A stretch of DNA of 21,784 nucleotides. It comes from Bacillota bacterium. Lineage in GTDB: Bacteria > Bacillota > GCA-003054495 > Carboxydocellales > JAJZTU01. The notes below the pieces were generated by a model that saw only the letters and a program-made list of their open reading frames with translations, searched no databases and was not told the DNA's origin. Numbering within the stretch: position 1 is the first letter of the stretch; the number at the start of each line of letters is the position of its first letter. The position numbers and the translations under genes are program-made. Below, piece by piece: positions 1 to 5,731 of the stretch. The stretch is from contig JAJZTU010000017.1 of NCBI GenBank assembly GCA_021848765.1, forward strand, positions 1-21,784, in the 5' to 3' direction.

Positions 1-471
1 GTTGAGTACCAGACCATCATTTTGGCAGGTTTTGTCCATCGCCCTCTTTAAGGCTTCCAGTGGGGCAGTGGGTAGTTGCTCAATCTTGCCCAGTGCATTG
101 ATCCGCACTTTTTCCTGATGCAGTTCTTCCAGTTCCTGTTCCAGATATTCAACCAGGAGGTCCATGAGAATGCTCACTTCTTCCTGGGGGCGTTTCCAGT
201 TTTCGGTGGAGAAAGCGTAGACAGTAAGGTATTTTATCTTTAACTGAGAGCAGGTAGTTACCATCTCCCGCAGGGACTCTACCCCGGCCCGGTGTCCCAT
301 TCCCCTGGGCAGGCCACGCTTGGTTGCCCAACGACCGTTTCCATCCATGATTATTGCCACATGGACCGGCAACTTAGACTCATCCAGGCGTGCCAACACT
401 TCCTTTTCCTTTGTACGCCATTCATCCTTCTTTCCATTGCCGCGAATCCTGTTCACCAGACTGCGTAGCAT
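1..471 (-). CDS. uppS: Isoprenyl transferase (undecaprenyl diphosphate synthase), 3' end outside the window
   Basis: Cis-prenyltransferase that condenses isopentenyl diphosphate onto farnesyl diphosphate to make undecaprenyl diphosphate, the lipid carrier precursor for peptidoglycan and other wall polymers. I translated 157 residues by hand from the ATG at 471; the frame stays open to the edge. The family signature VAIIMDGNGRWA lies at about residues 39-49, with the Mg/diphosphate-binding Asp at 43, followed by the RGLPRGMGHRAG stretch and TVYAFSTENWKRP, which holds the conserved Phe-Ser-x-Glu-Asn-Trp. Family members are about 230-260 aa, so roughly 90 C-terminal residues are missing. A GAGGAGG ribosome binding site precedes the ATG. 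It has its own promoter (521-550) and sits after frr as in B. subtilis, where cdsA normally follows. Confidence 0.97.
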   Translation of the reverse strand, partial: MLRSLVNRIRGNGKKDEWRTKEKEVLARLDESKLPVHVAIIMDGNGRWATKRGLPRGMGHRAGVESLREMVTTCSQLKIKYLTVYAFSTENWKRPQEEVSILMDLLVEYLEQELEELHQEKVRINALGKIEQLPTAPLEALKRAMDKTCQNDGLVLN

Positions 472-520
472 AAAAACTGCCTCCTCAAGATATGTGTCCG
501 TAGATTATGATTATGTACGT

Positions 521-550
521 ATTATAACAAAGATAAACCCCCTCTGACAA
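521..550 (-). promoter_or_regulatory. Housekeeping-type promoter for uppS
   Basis: On the minus strand TTGTCA (545-550) and a perfect TATAAT (521-526) are separated by 18 bases, close to the sigma-A consensus TTGACA-17-TATAAT. Predicted transcription starts near 514, about 43 bases before the uppS ATG. The -35 box lies in the loop of the intrinsic terminator at 536-560. Confidence 0.75.
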
Positions 551-560
551 TGAGGGGGTT
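536..560 (-). terminator. Intrinsic terminator after the ferredoxin gene
   Basis: A perfect 9-bp stem (AACCCCCTC at 552-560 read on the minus strand, GAGGGGGTT at 536-544) closes a 7-base loop and is followed on the minus strand by TATCTTTGTT. It starts 7 bases after the ferredoxin stop codon. The trailing T tract is interrupted, so strength is uncertain. The stem is also G/C rich with flanking Ts on the plus strand, but no plus-strand gene would use it. Confidence 0.75.
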
Positions 561-567
561 TTCTGAA

Positions 568-735
568 TTAACCTTGGCTGATAGCGCCGGTGGGGCAAGC
601 CTCTGCGCAAGCGCCACAATCAACACATTCATCAGTAGAAATAGAGTATACATCGCCTTCCTTGATAGCACCGTTGGGGCAGGTATCAGCACAGCTACCA
701 CAGGCTACACACTCTTCACTAATTTTGTAAGCCAT
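568..735 (-). CDS. Small 2[4Fe-4S] ferredoxin
   Basis: A 55-residue clostridial-type ferredoxin that shuttles electrons between redox enzymes in the cytoplasm. Two cluster motifs are visible: CVACGSCADTCP (Cys 9, 12, 15, 19) and CVDCGACAEACP (Cys 37, 40, 43, 47), the classic CxxCxxCxxxCP pair in which the last Cys of each motif ligates the other cluster. The ATG directly abuts the stop of the upstream PASTA-like gene, and its AAGGAGGTGG ribosome binding site is formed by that gene's last codons, so the two are probably translationally linked. A terminator follows. Its presence points to an anaerobic or low-potential redox metabolism. The electron partner cannot be told from context. Confidence 0.95.
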   Translation of the reverse strand: MAYKISEECVACGSCADTCPNGAIKEGDVYSISTDECVDCGACAEACPTGAISQG

Positions 736-957
736 TTATTCCACCTCCTTTCTCGGGATCGTAAAGTCTCGGCAGGCAATCAGGAGTTCAACTTCATTAG
801 GCACCTTAACCTTACTGCGCAGTACCCTTGCTTCACCCGAGCAAGCAACTGCTCCCGGAGGCTTGGTGGCAGCCTCTTTTACAACCGTAACTCCGCATTT
901 AGCCAGTACCTCCAATGCCTCTCCCACTTCTAATCCAATAACATCAGGCATTTCCAT
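736..957 (-). CDS. Stand-alone PASTA-like domain protein
   Basis: A 73-residue protein that looks like a single PASTA domain. It begins MPDVIGLEVGEALEVL, matching the family opening PDVxGxxxxEAxxxL, continues with a PPGAV turn near 33-37, and ends in a GEARVLRSKVKVPNEVELLIA stretch that fits the closing strands. PASTA domains usually sit outside the cell on penicillin-binding proteins and Ser/Thr kinases, where they bind muropeptides or act as spacers. This one has no signal peptide, membrane segment or partner domain, so it is presumably cytoplasmic. It carries three cysteines (about 21, 39 and 62). The next gene is a ferredoxin with no gap. A second in-frame ATG at 951 fits the AGGT ribosome binding site equally well. 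Function unknown. Confidence 0.8.
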   Translation of the reverse strand: MEMPDVIGLEVGEALEVLAKCGVTVVKEAATKPPGAVACSGEARVLRSKVKVPNEVELLIACRDFTIPRKEVE

Positions 958-975
958 TGACCTCGACCCCTTATA

Positions 976-984
976 ATTATAGCA
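976..984 (-). promoter_or_regulatory. Possible extended -10 element before the PASTA/ferredoxin pair
   Basis: On the minus strand the 46-base gap after frr contains TGCTATAAT, an extended -10 (TG-N-TATAAT). No convincing -35 hexamer stands at the right distance, and the predicted start would leave only about a dozen leader bases before the ATG at 957. The pair may therefore simply be co-transcribed with pyrH and frr. Confidence 0.3.
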
Positions 985-1004
985 ACCTGGGTTTGCCCAA
1001 AGAA

Positions 1005-1562
1005 TTAGACCTCCATAACCTCTTTTTCTTTATTCTGGGCAATCTGGTCTATTTCCTTGATAAACTTATCGGTTAGCTTTTGTACCTCATCCTGGGCACG
1101 GCGATGATCATCCTCAGAAATATCTCCGCTCTTTTCCAAATCCTTAAAGTCATCATTATGGTCCCTTCTGAGATTCCGGATTACTACCCTGGCCTCCTCG
1201 GCTTTTTTCTTGACTACCTTTACCAGTTCATTCCGCCGTTCCTGGGTCAGTTGGGGAATATTAATCCGGATAACCACACCGTCACTGTTGGGTGTCAACC
1301 CCAAACCAGACTTCAGGATAGCCTTTTCCACTTCCGGAATCACACTCTTATCCCAGGGTTGAATGACCAGCAGCCTGGGCTCAGGAGCGGAAACATTGGC
1401 TAACTGGTTGATGGGAGTAGGCACCCCGTAATAGTCTACACTAACCTTGTCCAAAATGGAAGGGGTAGCTCTACCCGCTCTAAGTGTAGAAAGGTCTTTT
1501 TTGAAAGCAGCCACAGCTTTTTGCATTTTTTCTTCACAGTCCTGGATCAGGTCTTTAATCAC
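1005..1562 (-). CDS. frr: Ribosome recycling factor
   Basis: RRF works with EF-G to split post-termination ribosomes from mRNA. The 185-residue product starting at the GTG at 1562 has the standard family length. It shows the N-terminal helix with FKKDLSTLRAGRATPSIL, the central strand region VDYYGVPTPINQLA...LLVIQPWD, then INIPQLTQERRNELVK and a C-terminal helical domain with VVIRNLRRD, which are RRF hallmarks. A TTG at 1580 also opens the frame but lies inside pyrH and lacks a ribosome binding site, whereas GGAGGTGAGG sits 6 bases before the GTG. Only one base separates this start from the pyrH stop, so the two genes are almost certainly co-transcribed and coupled. Confidence 0.97.
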   Translation of the reverse strand: MIKDLIQDCEEKMQKAVAAFKKDLSTLRAGRATPSILDKVSVDYYGVPTPINQLANVSAPEPRLLVIQPWDKSVIPEVEKAILKSGLGLTPNSDGVVIRINIPQLTQERRNELVKVVKKKAEEARVVIRNLRRDHNDDFKDLEKSGDISEDDHRRAQDEVQKLTDKFIKEIDQIAQNKEKEVMEV

Positions 1563-1563
1563 G

Positions 1564-2307
1564 TTATACCTCACCTCCAACTAGGGTTCCGATAATCTCG
1601 CCCATGATGACTTTTCTGATGTTGCCCTGTTCATTGATATTAAAGACAATGATGGGGATATGGTTATCCATGCATAGGGAAGCAGCTGTGGAGTCCATTA
1701 CTCCCAAACCTTTGTTCAGGACTTCAATGTAGCCTAGTTCTTTAAATTTTTTGGCATCCGGGTTTTTCATGGGGTCGGAGTCATAAACTCCATCCACCTT
1801 TTTGGCCATCAGGATAACCTCGGCTTCAATTTCGGCTGCCCTTAAAGCTGCTGTGGTATCCGTTGAAAAGTATGGGTTCCCTGTACCGGCGGCAAAAATC
1901 ACTACCCGGCCCTTCTCCAGGTGACGAATAGCCCTTCTGCGAATATACGGTTCGGCAACCTCTTTCATCTCAATCGCTGATTGGACCCTGGTATCAACAC
2001 CAACTTTCTCCAGACCGTCCTGGAGAGCCAGAGAATTCATCACCGTTGCCAACATCCCCATATAATCTGCGGTAGCCCGGTCCATTCCCTTGGCGCTGCC
2101 CGCTACCCCACGCCAGATATTGCCACCACCGACAACTATAGCAACCTGAACGCCAATGGCAACAATTTCCTTTATCTGTTCAGCAATGGACTGGATAATA
2201 GCCTGCTCGATTCCGTACCCCTGGGAACCGGCCAAAGCTTCCCCGCTTAGTTTGAGGATAACCCGCCTGTATTTGGGTGGGTTTGTATCCTGTTTGACCA
2301 TTTGCAT
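1564..2307 (-). CDS. pyrH: Uridylate kinase (UMP kinase)
   Basis: Converts UMP to UDP with ATP in pyrimidine nucleotide synthesis. It belongs to the amino acid kinase fold, unlike eukaryotic UMP/CMP kinases, and usually forms hexamers with allosteric control by GTP/UTP. The 247-residue protein shows VILKLSGEAL near the N-terminus (phosphate-binding Lys), VVGGGNIWRG, the ATADYMGMLATVMNSLAL helix and FSTDTTAALRAAEI, which binds UMP. The first ATG (2307) stands 11 bases after AGGAGG. A second ATG (2301) is further away, so the first is preferred. The gene is separated from tsf by a terminator and has a 5' region with no promoter I can recognise with confidence. frr follows after one base. Confidence 0.97.
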   Translation of the reverse strand: MQMVKQDTNPPKYRRVILKLSGEALAGSQGYGIEQAIIQSIAEQIKEIVAIGVQVAIVVGGGNIWRGVAGSAKGMDRATADYMGMLATVMNSLALQDGLEKVGVDTRVQSAIEMKEVAEPYIRRRAIRHLEKGRVVIFAAGTGNPYFSTDTTAALRAAEIEAEVILMAKKVDGVYDSDPMKNPDAKKFKELGYIEVLNKGLGVMDSTAASLCMDNHIPIIVFNINEQGNIRKVIMGEIIGTLVGGEV

Positions 2308-2440
2308 ATCCGGTGTGACCTCCTGTTTTCTTCGCTTTTATTTGTTCTACATGACCGGAGGAAATCCTTTTGCTTTCCACTGATTTTTTTTATCTTTATT
2401 CAAAGCTGCCGGCAGGAATTGTTATGCTTTTCCATACGTT
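2308..2440 (-). other. Leader region of pyrH
   Basis: This AT-rich gap lies between the tsf terminator and pyrH. I see no gene, and no -35/-10 pair good enough to call. Because a terminator lies just upstream, a promoter for pyrH is expected somewhere here. A possible but poor match is TTCCTG with AGATAA 17 bases downstream on the minus strand. Confidence 0.35.
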
Positions 2441-2471
2441 AAAAATAGGGCTAGCGTATAAGCACTAGCCC
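2441..2471 (-). terminator. Intrinsic terminator of the rpsB–tsf unit
   Basis: On the minus strand GGGCTAG (2465-2471) and CTAGCCC (2448-2454) form a perfect 7-bp stem with a 10-base loop, followed at once by TATTTTTAAC. It lies about 70 bases downstream of the tsf stop, so rpsB–tsf is separated from pyrH by a typical rho-independent terminator. Confidence 0.85.
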
Positions 2472-2542
2472 CAGCATCTTGTGCTCCCTTACCGGTTGAT
2501 CATAAAGCTTTTAGCTGACACGGAAAATGAGCTGCTCAGTAT

Positions 2543-3190
2543 TTACTTATTTAGTTCTGCCATGACTTCGGCTGCAAAATCATCCTGGCGCTTCTCCAGG
2601 CCCTCACCCATTTCATAACGGACAAAACGCCGAATGGAAATATTTTCACCTATTTTGGAAATTTTTTCTTTTACGAGTTCCTCAATAGTCTGGTCAGGAT
2701 TTTTTACAAAGGGCTGCTCCATCAGGCAGGATTCCTTGTAGAACTTTTCAACCCGGCCGTCAACCATCTTGTCAACAATCTTTTCCGGCTTGCCTTCGTT
2801 TAAGGCCTGTGCACGCAAAATTTGTTTTTCATGTTCAATTACCCCGGCAGGGACCTCGTCTCTGCGCACATACTCCGGCTTAGCAGCGGCAATTTGCATA
2901 GCGATGTCCTTAGTGAAAGTCTGAAATTCCTCGGTTTTGGCCACGAAATCAGTTTCACAGTTTACTTCCAGCAGTACACCGACCCGGCCACCACCGTGAA
3001 TGTAGGCTGTTACAGTACCTTCAGCGGCAATCCGTCCGGATTTTTTGGCAGCAGCAGCCAGACCCTTTTCCCGCAGGTAGTCGATTGCTTTTTCCAGGTC
3101 TCCGCCGGTTTCATTAAGCGCTTTTTTACAATCCATCATTCCGGCCCCGGTCCGTTCCCGGAGCTCCTTAACCATGGCAGCAGTTACCAC
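2543..3190 (-). CDS. tsf: Elongation factor Ts, short form
   Basis: Nucleotide exchange factor for EF-Tu, replacing GDP by GTP during translation. The 215-residue product has the N-terminal UBA-like domain (AAMVKELRERTGAGMMDCKKAL) and the core motif NCETDFVAKTEEF, whose Thr-Asp-Phe-Val is the EF-Tu contact. It is shorter than the 283-residue E. coli protein and lacks part of the C-terminal core, as is common for short EF-Ts forms. The GTG start at 3190 is well placed: AAGGAGG lies 8 bases upstream. It follows rpsB after a structured 141-base gap and is followed by a terminator. Confidence 0.97.
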   Translation of the reverse strand: MVTAAMVKELRERTGAGMMDCKKALNETGGDLEKAIDYLREKGLAAAAKKSGRIAAEGTVTAYIHGGGRVGVLLEVNCETDFVAKTEEFQTFTKDIAMQIAAAKPEYVRRDEVPAGVIEHEKQILRAQALNEGKPEKIVDKMVDGRVEKFYKESCLMEQPFVKNPDQTIEELVKEKISKIGENISIRRFVRYEMGEGLEKRQDDFAAEVMAELNK

Positions 3191-3281
3191 AACGATACCC
3201 TCCTTAGAATCTAATGGTCAGGAAATATGTACTATTTGATTATTGACCAAGCTTAAGTCAAATATGTATATCAGGCAAATA

Positions 3282-3323
3282 GGGGTACCCGCGAGGGTAT
3301 CCAATACCCTTTTGGGCTACCCC
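3282..3323 (-). promoter_or_regulatory. Nested hairpin between rpsB and tsf
   Basis: Read on the minus strand, GGGGTA-G-CCC pairs with GGG-TACCCC (9 bp with one bulged G), and inside it GGGTAT pairs with ATACCC around a TGG loop. It begins 8 bases after the rpsB stop and is followed by TATTTGCC, a weak T tract. It could be a leaky terminator that lowers tsf relative to rpsB, an RNA processing site, or a stabilising 3' structure. The fold is my reading of complementary segments, not a computed energy. Confidence 0.6.
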
Positions 3324-3331
3324 TACTCTAA

Positions 3332-4030
3332 TTACTCAGCCATTTGTTGTCCTTGTTTTCCTTCTAAAACGGCATCGGCCATTTTCCCGGTGAGCAGCTT
3401 AACAGCCCTGATAGCATCATCGTTACCGGGGATTACATAGTCTACTTCATCAGGGTCACAGTTAGTGTCGACAATTGCCACCACAGGTATACCCAGACGC
3501 CGGGCCTCCGCCACAGCAATCTTTTCTTTGCGGGGATCTACAACAAATACAGCTCCGGGAAGGCTCTTCATGTCTTTAATTCCACCCAGAAACTTTTCCA
3601 AACGGTCTTTTTCGTTGTTCAGTTCAGCCACTTCTTTTTTAGGCAGGACACTGAAAACGCCCTCGGCTTCCATCTTTTCCAGCTCGTGCAGCCTGTCAAT
3701 CCGCTTACGGATCGTCTGGAAGTTGGTGAGCATTCCCCCTAGCCAGCGCTGGTTGACAAAAAACTGCTCACATCTGCTAGCTTCTTCCTTAACTGCTTCC
3801 TGGGCCTGCTTCTTGGTCCCTACGAACAAGATGCTTTGTCCTCCCTTACCCAGTTCCCGCAGGAAATTGTAGGCGTCTTCCACCTTTTTGACTGTCTTTT
3901 GCAGGTCAATGATGTAGATGCCGTTCCGGTCTGTGAAGATGTACTCCTTCATCTTGGGATTCCATCTTCTGGTCTGGTGTCCGAAGTGAACACCTGCTTC
4001 CAGCAGTTGCTTCATAGAGATTACTGCCAC
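3332..4030 (-). CDS. rpsB: 30S ribosomal protein S2
   Basis: Structural protein of the small ribosomal subunit, needed for S1/mRNA engagement. The 232-residue product begins MAVISMKQLLEAGVHFGHQT, nearly identical to the usual S2 opening, and contains GRNGIYIIDLQKTV, the FVGTKKQAQEAV segment, FVNQRWLGGMLTNF and VVAIVDTNCDPDEVDYVIPGNDDAIRA, all standard S2 blocks. The frame is open up to 4039, but the GTG at 4030 lies 8 bases after AGGAGG and gives the conserved N-terminus, so it is the chosen start. A strong promoter and a long structured leader stand upstream, and tsf follows. Confidence 0.97.
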   Translation of the reverse strand: MAVISMKQLLEAGVHFGHQTRRWNPKMKEYIFTDRNGIYIIDLQKTVKKVEDAYNFLRELGKGGQSILFVGTKKQAQEAVKEEASRCEQFFVNQRWLGGMLTNFQTIRKRIDRLHELEKMEAEGVFSVLPKKEVAELNNEKDRLEKFLGGIKDMKSLPGAVFVVDPRKEKIAVAEARRLGIPVVAIVDTNCDPDEVDYVIPGNDDAIRAVKLLTGKMADAVLEGKQGQQMAE

Positions 4031-4059
4031 AATTTCCACCTCCTTTAGTTTTGGTCCTC

Positions 4060-4120
4060 CGCAGTTCTCTTTTTCCGGCAGGGCCTGTTATAAAGGCACT
4101 CCTGAGGGAATCAAACTGCG
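4060..4120 (-). promoter_or_regulatory. Structured 5' leader of rpsB, candidate S2 autoregulatory RNA
   Basis: On the minus strand a nearly continuous stem-loop is visible. CGCAGTT (4114-4120) pairs with AACTGCG (4060-4066). Inside that, TTCC pairs with GGAA, CAGG with CCTG, and GCCT with AGGC around a TTATAAC loop. That is 19 base pairs with small internal loops. It lies between the predicted transcription start (about 4136) and the rpsB ribosome binding site. S2 represses its own operon in E. coli through the rpsB leader. Whether this structure is the counterpart is inference. Confidence 0.6.
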
Positions 4121-4142
4121 TGTGTTTTTTACACCATGGACT

Positions 4143-4171
4143 ATTTTAGCACAATCATAGTTGCTGTGCAA
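4143..4171 (-). promoter_or_regulatory. Housekeeping-type promoter for rpsB–tsf
   Basis: Minus-strand TTGCAC (4166-4171) and TAAAAT (4143-4148) stand exactly 17 bases apart, a good sigma-A match. Predicted transcription starts near 4136, giving a leader of about 105 bases. It lies in the 198-base gap between the last motility-cluster gene and rpsB. Confidence 0.75.
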
Positions 4172-4228
4172 GTTTTTCTTTGATAGCTTTTTCTTTTAAC
4201 AACCTGACTAGTGTGTTTCAATATGATT

Positions 4229-4753
4229 TTAATTGGTTAGTGCCAGCACAATATCTACTTCACTGGCTCCTTTGGGAATTGTGAAAGTCCCGGCCTTAAA
4301 ACGCCGGGCTGCCCTCATTTTGAGCACCACCGACTCGAATTTAGCTTTATCTGTTATCAGGCCGGCATTGAGTAAAAGCCCGGCAATTTTGCCGGAATTA
4401 CTTCCCCTGGGCACTACAAATGTAACATAATTGGTTTCCGGCTTCGCGGCGGCAGGGGAATTAGCCGGATTCGCAGCGGCACTGGTTTTTGCAGGGCCGG
4501 CAGTTTGATTAGTAACTCCCGGATTAGCCCCTGTATCAGTTTTTGTTGAAGTTTCCGCCGGTTTGGTATTTGCCGCAGTATTTGTTGCGGTATTTTCAAC
4601 ATTAGTAGTACTTGCCGGATTGGTGTTTGGCGGAGCAAATGTTGTACCTTGCTGATCAAAAAAAGCTGTTTTAGATATGCTGAGCACAAGGCCGGAGATG
4701 ATTAACCCTATTCCCAGTCCTCTGAGGAAGCTGCTGTTGAAAATGTAGGTCAC
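4229..4753 (-). CDS. Membrane-anchored MltG-like protein lacking the catalytic domain
   Basis: A 174-residue protein with an N-terminal membrane segment (about residues 10-26), a long Thr/Asn/Ala/Pro-rich linker (about 35-105), and a C-terminal domain from about 108 (FVVPRGSNSGKIAGLLL ... LITDKAKFES ... FKAGTFTIPKGASEVDIVLAL). The last part resembles the small LysM-like domain that precedes the catalytic domain of MltG (YceG), the endolytic transglycosylase that cuts nascent glycan strands: a G-x-S start, a G-L-I-x-x-x-x-x-F helix, a K-A-G-T turn and a final helix. The catalytic domain with its active-site Glu is absent; full MltG proteins are about 330-380 aa. The product is probably exported and binds rather than cuts wall material. 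The GTG start overlaps the swrB-like stop by four bases (GTGA) after GAGGTG, so it is the last gene of the motility unit. Confidence 0.75.
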   Translation of the reverse strand: MTYIFNSSFLRGLGIGLIISGLVLSISKTAFFDQQGTTFAPPNTNPASTTNVENTATNTAANTKPAETSTKTDTGANPGVTNQTAGPAKTSAAANPANSPAAAKPETNYVTFVVPRGSNSGKIAGLLLNAGLITDKAKFESVVLKMRAARRFKAGTFTIPKGASEVDIVLALTN

Positions 4754-5325
4754 AGCTTATCACCTCTCTTTTGCAGGTCCAGGAGCAGTTGGACTTCGCC
4801 CTTGCCAATTTGCGCGGATTGGGCGATATCATCAATAGAGAGACCTTGTTCGGCCAGGCTCAGTACAGTCTTGTATTTATCTTTCAGTACGTGGTTTCCC
4901 TTTCCTTGACCGGTCCCGGGGTTCTCACTCCGTCGTCTTTTGGCAGCTTCAATTGGAACCGGCTTACCTGGGAGCTGGGCTGCTTGAGCTTTCTGAACCT
5001 TAGCCGCCTGTGCCTGGTCTGTTGGCGCCGGAGCCGGTGATACCTGAGTTGACTGTACCCGGGCTGTCTGGGCGTGCGCCTGCTCTGCCCAGTTTGTCAT
5101 TAGCTCAACAACTTTGTCAGAAGCACGGTCCAACTCCTCTAAGAGTACAGCCACATCCTCCCGGGCTTTTTCCACTTGTTGCCTGGCTTGCTTTACCCTG
5201 GTTTCTTCCCGGGCCCATTCCCGCTCAACCCAGGGCCGGGTAATTCTTTCCCTGAACATGGGATGTTCCATTAACAAACCCAAACCAAGACACAACACAC
5301 CCAGGATGATTAAGAACCATTCCAC
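4750..5325 (-). CDS. SwrB-like membrane protein (DUF6115-type)
   Basis: A 191-residue protein with one N-terminal membrane segment (EWFLIILGVLCLGLGLLM), a charged coiled-coil-like region (about 35-80), an Ala/Gln/Pro-rich linker (about 80-135) and a C-terminal helical segment (about 150-188: SLAEQGLSIDDIAQSAQIG followed by a helix) resembling a helix-turn-helix. B. subtilis SwrB has the same plan (single N-terminal helix, coiled coil, C-terminal helical domain), about the same length (167 aa) and the same place between sigD and rpsB. SwrB promotes assembly of the flagellar export apparatus and sigma-D activity. Assignment rests on architecture and synteny more than on sequence identity. GTG start with a modest ribosome binding site. 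Confidence 0.7.
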   Translation of the reverse strand: MEWFLIILGVLCLGLGLLMEHPMFRERITRPWVEREWAREETRVKQARQQVEKAREDVAVLLEELDRASDKVVELMTNWAEQAHAQTARVQSTQVSPAPAPTDQAQAAKVQKAQAAQLPGKPVPIEAAKRRRSENPGTGQGKGNHVLKDKYKTVLSLAEQGLSIDDIAQSAQIGKGEVQLLLDLQKRGDKL

Positions 5326-5351
5326 AATCTCTCACAACCTTTATACTTTCA

Positions 5352-5675
5352 TCAGATTTTAATATCCAAATGGGTACCTAAACGGGGATCACCGGCTGCA
5401 TCCACTTTTTCTTCCTGCTGCTGGTTTTTGGGGTTGCGTTCTTGCTTTTCTTCCTGTTTGCCCGGTGAGGATTTTTCTTTTTCCCTGCCTATTTTGTTTC
5501 CCGCCGGCTCCTTGGGGTTCTGGACCTGATTCTGCGCCTGCTTGGTCTGTTTTTGCAACTCCGATGAAAACTGCTGGGCCTGGTTTTGCTCCTGCTGATT
5601 CTGAATCTGCTGGGTCCTGCTAACCTCCTGGACGCGGGGTAACATGACCTGCATGTCAATTGGCCTTACAGTCAT
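5352..5675 (-). CDS. Gln-rich protein of unknown function in the motility operon
   Basis: I do not recognise the family. The product is 107 residues, with no membrane segment or signal peptide. The N-terminal 20 residues (MTVRPIDMQVMLPRVQEVSR) and the last dozen (DPRLGTHLDIKI) look ordered. Between them is a very polar stretch dominated by Gln, Lys, Glu and Asn with many Q-x-Q repeats, probably helical or disordered. The frame extends to a GTG at 5684, but the ATG at 5675 has the better ribosome binding site (GAGGTG 8 bases upstream). It lies between fapA and the swrB-like gene in the same direction, so a role connected with motility or cell-surface assembly is plausible, but nothing in the sequence shows it. 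Confidence 0.75.
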   Translation of the reverse strand: MTVRPIDMQVMLPRVQEVSRTQQIQNQQEQNQAQQFSSELQKQTKQAQNQVQNPKEPAGNKIGREKEKSSPGKQEEKQERNPKNQQQEEKVDAAGDPRLGTHLDIKI

Positions 5676-5731
5676 AATACCCACACCTCGCTTCCGTCTG
5701 CTTTACAGTAAGCTGGTCCTTACTTCGGGGC

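Noticed and set aside
2180..2380. Minus-strand open frame upstream of and overlapping pyrH
   Set aside because: It is low-complexity and charged with no motif, and most of it overlaps pyrH in another frame.
3243..3261. TTGAC...GTCAA inverted repeat with a TTGACT that could be a -35 box for tsf
   Set aside because: No acceptable -10 hexamer stands 16-18 bases downstream, and the arms are only 5 bases; not enough to call a promoter or operator.
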